Shown here piece after piece: positions 58,383 through 64,000 of a stretch of 64,000 bases of DNA. The stretch comes from an uncultured Latescibacterota bacterium. GTDB taxonomy: Bacteria > Latescibacterota > UBA2968. Positions within the stretch are counted from its first letter, which is position 1; every line of letters begins with the position of its first letter. The notes under the pieces were generated by a model, which was not told the DNA's origin, made no database searches, and saw only the letters and a list, made by a program, of their open reading frames with translations. Where the stretch lies: the NCBI GenBank assembly GCA_951812755.1, contig OX638329.1:1845339-1909338 (forward strand), written 5' to 3'. Made by a program: the position numbers and the translations under genes.

Positions 58383-59797
58383 ATCCCCTCGATGTACAGA
58401 TCGGAGAACGGCCTGGTCAATTCGTACATAATTTTTCCCATCTTTGTTTCAAAATCCTCTTCGACATTATTGTCATTGGCAGGAAAATGGTTGAGCGCAA
58501 TGAGTTGTTCATCATCCGGGTTCTTCTTCACGCGGACTTCCAGCCATTTGAGGATATCTACGCTGTGCGTGGCAATCACGACGTTTACTCCTCCTTTTGC
58601 AAGCTCAAATAATGCCTCAGCTATGACGACCTGCCATGCCGGATGCAGATGCGCTTCTGGCTCATCAATAAATAGAAATGTCCCTTTGTCCAGTACCTTG
58701 CGCTCAATCAACAATGCCAAGATGCCGAGGTTGGCGATTCCCATAGCTGTGACAGGCAATGAGAAATTGCGGCCATTTTCATGGAAGGATAAATTGCCGG
58801 TCTCGGAAATTGCAATTTTCCCCCCCATGACATTTTTGCCAGTCAACTTTGCATATACATCCGGGAAGGCCATTTTCCCAGTGTATTCAAATTTCAATGC
58901 GCTTGCAAGATCATAAAAATATCTTGGAACACCACTGAGTCTTTCTCTGTTATCCCCGTATCGCTGTTCGTTATCCTTGGTGTTTTCCAACGCGGTTTTC
59001 AATTTCCAGTAAACGGGTGATTCCAGATAGATTACTCTGGAGTACTGTTGCAATCGCTGTTCCCAAGATATATCTATTTCAAATCCGTTTTCCTCGTCCG
59101 AGAATCCGAATGCTCCAAAATTCTCAACGTTGATCTCTGATGGTGTTTCTTCTTCTCTTATTAGATCAGAAACATTTGGCACTTGAAAATTCCGTATCAA
59201 ATTCTGTTTGATTTGATACGATATACCGGCAAAAATAGAATTTTCTGCATTTGTTTGGTGAAGTTTCTTTTTTAATTCCGATAATAAATTTGTCACGATG
59301 TCCAGGTCTGTCCGCCTAAAAGAGGAGATTCTCAACCCTGTGTTCAAATCTATCCGCTGTCTATCCATCTCTTCTCCCTTTATTCTTTTTAGAAGAGACT
59401 TGGGAATATCGACAGCTATTTCTTGCACTTTTTCTGTCTGGCTGATAAGGGCAGATATAATCTCATCCAACTGGTCAATAGAAGCCTCCTTAATGAGAAC
59501 TTTTAATTTTTCAGCCTCATTTTTCATTCCAGATAACCATGATATTGTAGCTTTATCAGAACGTGTCTCTCGATCTGGCCTCGTCACTATCATCAAGTTG
59601 CGATAAACAGGCCCAACCAGATTGTTTAGATATGTCTCGACAGGGTTTACATTCATTGCGTTGAATATTGAATACAAGAGTTTTGAGACAAAGCTCTTTC
59701 CCGTATTGTTTGGTCCCGCAAATACAGTGAATTGGCCGATGCTGATTTCTGCATCTTCGAGTTTGCCGATGTTTTTGATTTTTACTTTGAAAGCCAT
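58379..59797 (-). CDS. AAA-15/OLD-like ATPase, first gene of a coupled pair
   Basis: The 472-residue protein starts MAFKVKIKNIGKLEDAEISI, with P-loop FAGPNNTGKSF at 27-37 and, near the C-terminus, GTFLFIDEPEAHLHPAWQVV (Walker B and ABC-like signature region) and NVVIATHSVDIL (H-loop). A coiled-coil-rich middle (about 100-220) separates them. It belongs to the SMC/OLD-like ATPases that serve in DNA repair and phage defence. No TOPRIM domain is fused, so the partner gene downstream is the probable effector. The start is normal, 153 bases from the terminator of the next operon. Confidence 0.8.
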   Translation of the reverse strand: MAFKVKIKNIGKLEDAEISIGQFTVFAGPNNTGKSFVSKLLYSIFNAMNVNPVETYLNNLVGPVYRNLMIVTRPDRETRSDKATISWLSGMKNEAEKLKVLIKEASIDQLDEIISALISQTEKVQEIAVDIPKSLLKRIKGEEMDRQRIDLNTGLRISSFRRTDLDIVTNLLSELKKKLHQTNAENSIFAGISYQIKQNLIRNFQVPNVSDLIREEETPSEINVENFGAFGFSDEENGFEIDISWEQRLQQYSRVIYLESPVYWKLKTALENTKDNEQRYGDNRERLSGVPRYFYDLASALKFEYTGKMAFPDVYAKLTGKNVMGGKIAISETGNLSFHENGRNFSLPVTAMGIANLGILALLIERKVLDKGTFLFIDEPEAHLHPAWQVVIAEALFELAKGGVNVVIATHSVDILKWLEVRVKKNPDDEQLIALNHFPANDNNVEEDFETKMGKIMYELTRPFSDLYIEGI

Positions 59798-59891
59798 GGC
59801 AGGTTTGATTGATAAGTTGGATATATGCTGCGTGGTGTTTGTTCAGGGTATTGCCAGAATCCTATATTAAGATACATATCTCAGGATAAAA

Positions 59892-59930
59892 AGAAAAGCC
59901 CCGCTTTGACCATTGTTTTTTGGGCGGGGC
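59892..59930 (-). terminator. Terminator of the TIM-barrel/cupin transcript
   Basis: On the minus strand GCCCCGC and GCGGGGC form the stem, followed by TTTTCTTTTT. It lies 21 bases after the stop at 59951. Confidence 0.75.
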
Positions 59931-59950
59931 GTTTTGTATTTGATCGCTGG

Positions 59951-61525
59951 CTATTGGTCGTCAGTTTGGGATTGGACCAGGCATTCTATGTGATCGACGA
60001 TGATATCCTCTTCGATATTCTCCACGGATTTTGCGATGGTCAGGCCCAGGTGGTTGTCGCCATAAATAAATGGCGGGTTTGATAGCGCGATTGTACACGA
60101 TGGGGGTTGGTCGTCATTGGGCCAGGTCCATGTCAAATTTTGAGATGGGATTTTTGCGCCGTTGATGTCGATTGTGAGAGCGTCGTCTTTTGACAAGCCC
60201 TGTGCAAAGAAAGTAAGGGCGTTTTCTGAGGGAGTGGATTCTGAGGGGAGATGTTCACACAGGCGAAATCTGAAGGTGTCTCGTTGTCCCGTTTTTTGGC
60301 GGGAGAGGACAAGTTCTTCTTTTTCATAGACCTCGCCCAAACTTTTGCTATTTGCCCAGAGTGAACGGAATGTGTAGTGTCGGTCTGGGCCGATGCTTTG
60401 AGGGTCTTTTAATTCTTTGAGGTCGTTCATCGCCGCTGGATACATTGCGGGGTTTTGTGCGCCACTATTTCCCGGGGGCTCAAACTGAGGTCCCCAGTGA
60501 AAGAAGTAATTTTGGGTCGAGAATCCGTCGGCACCTGCGGCATAGAAGTTTTGCAATGCAGCGCGGTATTGGGGCATGTCCATGAGGAATTCTGTATCGA
60601 TACTGAGCCTGGGCTGCACTTGAGGATAGACATAACAGTTGTGTTGCCGGGCTATTGATACAAAGTCTTCGTATTTTTCGTTGAAGTCGGTGAATCCAAA
60701 ATCTCCAGGTGCGACATAGTCGATCAGGCCCTCTTTGATCCAGGTGGGTACGTCTAAGCTCAGCTTTTTACAGCCCGCCATTTGCTGGGGTACGCGAACG
60801 CCGAGGATGAGGTTCCGCTCTCTGCCTGTCGGGGAACGGGCATTATCCAGCATGTTGCGGACTTGTCGGATAAAGCCGGTCATGGTGCTGTGGCTGTGTG
60901 ATAGTTCAGCTCTGGGAAAACATTCTGCCAGGCGCGTGAAGTTAAATTCCATGCCGTCGATGTCGAAGCGATTGGCGACTTCTTCCATGATGGCGAGGAG
61001 AAAGGCGCGTACTTCTGGTATGGCATAGTTTAAGGAGCATCCGTATTTGCGGTTTTCGGGCGGTGCGCGTCTGGTGGAGGGTTTGTATTCTCTGAGTACC
61101 CATTCGGGTTTTTCGTCGCAGAGTTTTTTGAAGAATTCCGTGTGGTGGCCGTGGCGGTCGTTCATTCGAAAACCAGCGATAAATTCCATGCCCTGCTTAT
61201 GGCATTCGTCGATATAGACTTCGACGGGCATGGTGCCCGTGTCCATTATGGGTATCAGGCGCTGGTGCTGGTGACGGATGTCGTAAGGGCATTTGTCGGT
61301 TCGCCAGAACATGGTCATTGCTTCGGCGAATATTTCCTGTACGAGGGTGTCGATACTTCCCGCGGAGGCGTAATTGCGGACGATCTGACGCAGTTCTTCG
61401 GGTTTGGCCGCGGGAACGCTGAGGTGGCTGGTGGTGTTTGATGGATCGCTGACGTAGATGAGACGGCGCGTGCCGCGGGGTTGCAAGCGGCCCAGGCGGG
61501 GGGATGATGTTTGTGAAGTTGGCAT
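59951..61525 (-). CDS. Putative glycoside-hydrolase-like TIM barrel protein
   Basis: The ATG at 61523-61525 is preceded by AAGGACGG and starts MPTSQTSSPRLGRLQPRG. The 524-residue protein has a TIM-barrel core: RRLIYVSDPSNTTSHLSVPA, RFDIDGMEFNFTRLAECFPR with an acid residue pair, IDYVAPGDFGFTDFN and YPQVQPRLSIDTEFL. The last 130 residues are a beta-sandwich. This is the layout of GHL10-like uncharacterised glycosidases. No signal peptide is seen. The stop of the cupin gene overlaps neither start. The substrate is unknown. Confidence 0.65.
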   Translation of the reverse strand: MPTSQTSSPRLGRLQPRGTRRLIYVSDPSNTTSHLSVPAAKPEELRQIVRNYASAGSIDTLVQEIFAEAMTMFWRTDKCPYDIRHQHQRLIPIMDTGTMPVEVYIDECHKQGMEFIAGFRMNDRHGHHTEFFKKLCDEKPEWVLREYKPSTRRAPPENRKYGCSLNYAIPEVRAFLLAIMEEVANRFDIDGMEFNFTRLAECFPRAELSHSHSTMTGFIRQVRNMLDNARSPTGRERNLILGVRVPQQMAGCKKLSLDVPTWIKEGLIDYVAPGDFGFTDFNEKYEDFVSIARQHNCYVYPQVQPRLSIDTEFLMDMPQYRAALQNFYAAGADGFSTQNYFFHWGPQFEPPGNSGAQNPAMYPAAMNDLKELKDPQSIGPDRHYTFRSLWANSKSLGEVYEKEELVLSRQKTGQRDTFRFRLCEHLPSESTPSENALTFFAQGLSKDDALTIDINGAKIPSQNLTWTWPNDDQPPSCTIALSNPPFIYGDNHLGLTIAKSVENIEEDIIVDHIECLVQSQTDDQ

Positions 61526-61546
61526 TTGGTCCGTCCTTGTTCGCAT

Positions 61547-61987
61547 TTATGGAGGGGCTGTCTGTTGCGGTTGCGCACCATTGGGCAGGGGAGGAACGTC
61601 GATGCCTGCCTTTGGCAGGGTGCCGGTCATTTCCTGCTGGGGATGTGCGATGAAGCCTGCGGCACAGCAGTAGATCATTTTCAGGGGTACGTCTCCCGTG
61701 TTGGTGAGTTGATGGTATTCTCCTGGGGGAATGTACACGGCCTGACCGGCTTTCAGGGTTTGTTTTTCAGTGCCGAGACACATTTCGCCTTCGCCTTCGA
61801 TGACGAAGTAGATTTCTTCCTGTGCCTGATTGTGCCAGGGCACCTGCCCTCCGTTGGGTTCAAAGGTGACATAGCCAACGGAGAATTCCTCTGTGGGGAT
61901 GGGGGTGCCAGCACCTGCAACAGGCTGTGTTCTTCTGCGTGCGGGAAATTGTCGGCCTTCAATTTTCCGCAGGTCTGAGATGATCAT
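61547..61987 (-). CDS. Cupin-domain protein
   Basis: The 146-residue protein has the cupin 2 motifs: PWHNQAQEEIYFVIEGEGEM (GX5HXH-type with the first His and Glu) and AGQAVYIPPGEYHQLTNTGD (second motif). The usual final His of motif 1 is replaced by Asn-Gln, so metal binding is uncertain. Cupins of this size are sugar-binding or isomerase/dioxygenase-like. A Pro/Gln-rich tail follows. It is the gene upstream of the TIM-barrel protein, and both are likely in one transcript. Confidence 0.75.
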   Translation of the reverse strand: MIISDLRKIEGRQFPARRRTQPVAGAGTPIPTEEFSVGYVTFEPNGGQVPWHNQAQEEIYFVIEGEGEMCLGTEKQTLKAGQAVYIPPGEYHQLTNTGDVPLKMIYCCAAGFIAHPQQEMTGTLPKAGIDVPPLPNGAQPQQTAPP

Positions 61988-62042
61988 ACACTTACTCCTC
62001 GTCAGTACACGATAGGTGGTGGGGCGGGGTTCGTCTATTCGT

Positions 62043-62633
62043 CTAATCAGCGGCGACTGAGTCGCGGGTTTTCATTTTTTCGCGCTCTTTGATGAGCAGG
62101 TTCATCCAGTGTTTCATGTACTGTCCGTGGTCATTCCACACGCGCCCACTGACCAAATTGCCGTCGATGACGCACGGTTCATCGACGAAGATGCCGCCAC
62201 AGACTTCGAGGTCAAATTGGCATTTCCAAACGCAGGCCATGCGCCGTCCTTTGACTACGCCCGCGCGACACGGGATTTCAACGCCGTGACAGACGCTGGC
62301 AACGGGTTTGTTGTGTTCAAAGAAATAGCGCGTGATGCGAATGAGGTCGGGGTCGTCGCGGATGTATTCGGGGGCGCGTCCGCCAGAGAAGAAGATGCCG
62401 ACGTATTCGGATGGATCAACGTCCCGAAAGGCGATGTCGGCATTGATCGAATACCCTTTCCATTCTTCGGTGATGTCCCAACCGGGGGAGATTTCGTGGA
62501 GTACCATTTGATAGCGGCGCTTGTCTGGACCGGCGACAACGGGGGTAAATCCGTCTTCTTGTATCCTGAGAAATGGGTATAGCGTATCGACGGTTTCTGT
62601 GGCGTCTCCAACGATGATGAGAACTTTGTCCAT
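62043..62633 (-). CDS. DJ-1/PfpI family protein
   Basis: The ATG at 62631-62633 follows AAAGGAG by 6 bases and starts MDKVLIIVGDATETVDTLYP. The 196-residue protein has GIFFSGGRAPEYIRDDPDLI and ASVCHGVEIPCRAG, where the Cys is the nucleophile elbow of DJ-1/PfpI proteins and the Glu at VGDATET is the usual partner. Members act as glyoxalase, chaperone or amidase. The role here is not fixed by sequence. It ends 55 bases before the cupin gene. Confidence 0.85.
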   Translation of the reverse strand: MDKVLIIVGDATETVDTLYPFLRIQEDGFTPVVAGPDKRRYQMVLHEISPGWDITEEWKGYSINADIAFRDVDPSEYVGIFFSGGRAPEYIRDDPDLIRITRYFFEHNKPVASVCHGVEIPCRAGVVKGRRMACVWKCQFDLEVCGGIFVDEPCVIDGNLVSGRVWNDHGQYMKHWMNLLIKEREKMKTRDSVAAD

Positions 62634-63050
62634 GACGGTCTCCTTTAAAAAAGGTAAAAGGTAAAACGTAAAATGTGAGACGTTAAAAGCTACCGTCATT
62701 GCGGCAGGGTGTTAGCCGCCACGCCGAAGGCACAACGCCAGTAATCCAGTAGTGAAGCAAGTAGCTTGGTCCCTTGTCTTTCATCTGCGTCCATCTGCGG
62801 ATTAATCCACGATCATGGTTTTGTGTTCCTGAGCAGATCGCACGATGGCGTCGGCCCTGCTCGGATGTGACGATCAGGGATGCGATCTTCAGAGGAGAAG
62901 TGGTTGGGTATAAAGAAATGCTACGAGAGGAGAGATAAAAAAAATATTATGGCTTCAACAAACATATATAACCTGCTTGTTCGAAGTGATGATCTGTCGT
63001 AAATGCCTCTGTCAGGTGACGCTCTTGCATCAGTACGAAACTCGAGCAAT
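62634..63050. other. Intergenic region, 417 bp
   Basis: It contains hairpin repeat copy e (62694-62750), a short generic stretch ATCTGCGTCCATCTGCGG, a possible gene remnant near 62815-62880, and the VapC-like remnant at 62947-63081. No intact gene is seen. Confidence 0.6.
62694..62750 (+). repeat. Dispersed hairpin repeat, long form (copy e)
   Basis: CGTCATTGCGGCAGGGTGTT, AGCCGCCACGCCGAAGGCAC and AACGCCAGTAATCCAGT follow each other, closest to the consensus of the long form. Confidence 0.78.
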
Positions 63051-63081
63051 CTACAAGAGTCCACTCCTTGTCATCTCGTTT
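62947..63081 (-). pseudogene. Truncated VapC-type PIN toxin gene
   Basis: In the frame following the antitoxin, the minus strand encodes KRDDKEWTLVDCSSFVLMQE, then RHLTEAFTTDHHFEQAGYIC and LLKP before a stop. This is the C-terminal end of VapC (DCxSFxxM, TTDxHFxQAGF). The first two-thirds of the toxin, including the conserved N-terminal Asp, is missing, and the remnant overlaps the antitoxin gene end. A deletion has joined antitoxin and toxin tail. Confidence 0.75.
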
Positions 63082-63302
63082 AGGGATTTGCCAATGTACT
63101 GATCGTGATGATCTGCCCAATTGGGAATAGAGCCTTTTAATGTCCCTATAAATTCCTCCAATGGGTCATTCTCAAGACGCTCAGTTGCCTCAGCCAGGAG
63201 ATTAGCAGCTAAAACTTCTGGGAGTTGCCCAATATGTGCCGCGGATTTTCTCAACGAATTATACACTTTCTCTGGTACTTCGAATGTAAGGGTGTGTCCC
63301 AT
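63051..63302 (-). CDS. Antitoxin-like protein of a broken VapBC locus
   Basis: The 83-residue protein (MGHTLTFEVPEKVYNSLRKS, then AAHIGQLPEVLAANLLAEAT) resembles antitoxins paired with VapC toxins. An AGGT site lies 4 bases before the ATG. Its end (NEMTRSGLL) is encoded by bases that in the next frame belong to a VapC tail, so the natural C-terminus was probably lost and replaced. It may no longer have a cognate toxin in this locus. Confidence 0.65.
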   Translation of the reverse strand: MGHTLTFEVPEKVYNSLRKSAAHIGQLPEVLAANLLAEATERLENDPLEEFIGTLKGSIPNWADHHDQYIGKSLNEMTRSGLL

Positions 63303-63410
63303 AGCTTACCTCCGGCAATTATTTTAGAACGACAAAATAATACGGGCATTCCCATTGTGTAAATCTACTATGATGCAATCAAGAGTCAAGAAATTATCAT
63401 ATTGATACAG

Positions 63411-63905
63411 TTACCCCTCCACTGCCCTTCGTATTTGGTCAGCGAGTGCTTCCATTTCACTTTTGGAAATATCCAAAATCCCTTCGCGTGTGCTGATGGC
63501 CTTAGTCTGTTGTTTCTCGTAGGGAACTCCGGGGGGCAATGGAGCTATATGCCAGTGCACATGCGCGTTTCCTTGTTTACTCCCAAGAGATAGGATATAC
63601 ATCCGTTCTGTTCTGACGACTTTTTTGATGGCTTCTGAAATGTCGTATATGAGGGATTGGATTCTCAAATATTCGTCTTTTTTAAAGTCACTCGTTACAT
63701 GCTCTCTATGTCTGATGGGAGACACCAGGACATATCCGTATAGCCGCGTGTACTTGTTCATGAATGCAACTGCAAAGTCGTCTTGATAGACTATGTGATG
63801 AGGGTTTTTGCCTGCCAGCATTTCGCATATAAAGCAGGGTCCGTTTCTAACGCGTTCTGTGTATGTTTCAATGTCGTGATGCTTTAGTTTTTGCACATTT
63901 TCCAT
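63411..63905 (-). CDS. HIT family protein
   Basis: The 164-residue protein has GPCFICEMLAGKNPHHIVYQ with the zinc-type Cys-x-x-Cys at the start, then the HIT region YVLVSPIRHREHVTSDFKKD and the active site QGNAHVHWHIAPLPPG (HxHxH form). These are nucleotide hydrolases or transferases acting on dinucleoside polyphosphates. It is monocistronic here, as a terminator-like hairpin lies just upstream (63935-63975). The window ends 95 bases beyond its start. Confidence 0.88.
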   Translation of the reverse strand: MENVQKLKHHDIETYTERVRNGPCFICEMLAGKNPHHIVYQDDFAVAFMNKYTRLYGYVLVSPIRHREHVTSDFKKDEYLRIQSLIYDISEAIKKVVRTERMYILSLGSKQGNAHVHWHIAPLPPGVPYEKQQTKAISTREGILDISKSEMEALADQIRRAVEG

Positions 63906-63934
63906 GGGTTGTCTTTCTGGTGGATTGTATTGTC

Positions 63935-63975
63935 AAAAAAATAAGCGACCGAGAGCAAAAGCCCGGGGTCGCTTA
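63935..63975 (-). terminator. Terminator of a gene beyond the right edge
   Basis: On the minus strand TAAGCGACC and GGTCGCTTA form the stem, followed by TTTTTTTGAC. It would end a transcript from the right and separate it from the HIT gene. Confidence 0.7.
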
Positions 63976-64000
63976 AAATATAAACACAGTGCCTGCCAAA

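Noticed and set aside
62815-62880. Possible end of a lost gene reading HPSRADAIVRSAQEHKTMIV on the minus strand
   Set aside because: It could be the tail of a dehydrogenase-like gene, but it is short with a stop just upstream, so no family can be supported.
1-64000. CRISPR arrays, insertion-sequence transposases, rRNA genes, replication origin
   Set aside because: No regularly spaced repeats, no DDE or serine/tyrosine recombinase genes, and no rRNA or DnaA-box cluster were seen.

Overview
The window looks like a chromosomal piece of an uncultured, Gram-negative-type marine or symbiont bacterium of the kind seen in Latescibacterota/Poribacteria-like genomes. This rests on the mix of families, not on a marker gene: phytanoyl-CoA-dioxygenase-like proteins, GWxTD/TPR proteins, enolase-superfamily enzymes, xylose-isomerase-like TIM barrels, a sulfatase, a CehA/McbA hydrolase, DUF362, and secreted proteins carrying a calcium-binding doublet DxDGDGxVGxxDFLxF. 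Most genes are short catabolic or housekeeping cassettes. Accessory genes are scattered between them.

Layout: 1-12.6 kb (minus strand) holds a partial PhyH protein, an atypical Nramp-like transporter, a cyclase-family hydrolase, a STAS-ATPase regulator, two tandem GWxTD/TPR paralogues, and an amidohydrolase/isomerase/enolase-superfamily/beta-propeller cassette. 12.8-15.7 kb (plus) is an unknown membrane-anchored protein coupled to a class A penicillin-binding protein, ended by a long hairpin terminator. 16.1-19.4 kb holds a secreted vWA protein with a C-terminal formylglycine-generating-enzyme (FGE)-like domain, followed by an HRDC protein. Together they look like the target and accessory genes of a diversity-generating retroelement (DGR) whose reverse transcriptase and template repeat are not in the window. 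19.4-28.8 kb has an Rpn-like nuclease, a metallophosphoesterase operon, DUF362, a MurG-type transferase, a large membrane protein and an HpcH/HpaI aldolase.

28.8-35.1 kb is a defence-like insertion: a CoiA-like protein and a 1527-residue STAND NTPase with a Cap4-like N-terminal nuclease, bracketed by diverged direct duplications of the aldolase gene's 3' end and its downstream repeat. 35.2-42.8 kb has DUF898 plus an M48 protease, a sulfatase, a D-amino-acid-oxidase-like enzyme, a heparinase-like lyase and a creatininase. A secreted metzincin with a seven-bladed WD40 propeller (43.1-45.3 kb) lies between the intact creatininase and a deleted duplicate of its 3' part, a second insertion bracketed by duplicated gene ends. 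45.5-49.4 kb is a four-gene catabolic operon. Next to it on the minus strand is a tRNA-Sec-like element whose anticodon loop is only four bases.

49.5-64 kb (minus) carries two PhyH proteins, an OFA-type MFS transporter, a sensor fragment with an orphan substrate-binding protein, a PIN/UPF0175 toxin-antitoxin pair, a CehA/McbA hydrolase, an uncharacterised AAA ATPase plus partner pair, a glycosidase-like TIM barrel, a cupin, a DJ-1/PfpI protein, a broken VapBC locus and a HIT protein. A dispersed hairpin repeat of about 32 or 57 bp recurs in intergenic spaces throughout. All family names are from reading motifs by eye. No database search was run.
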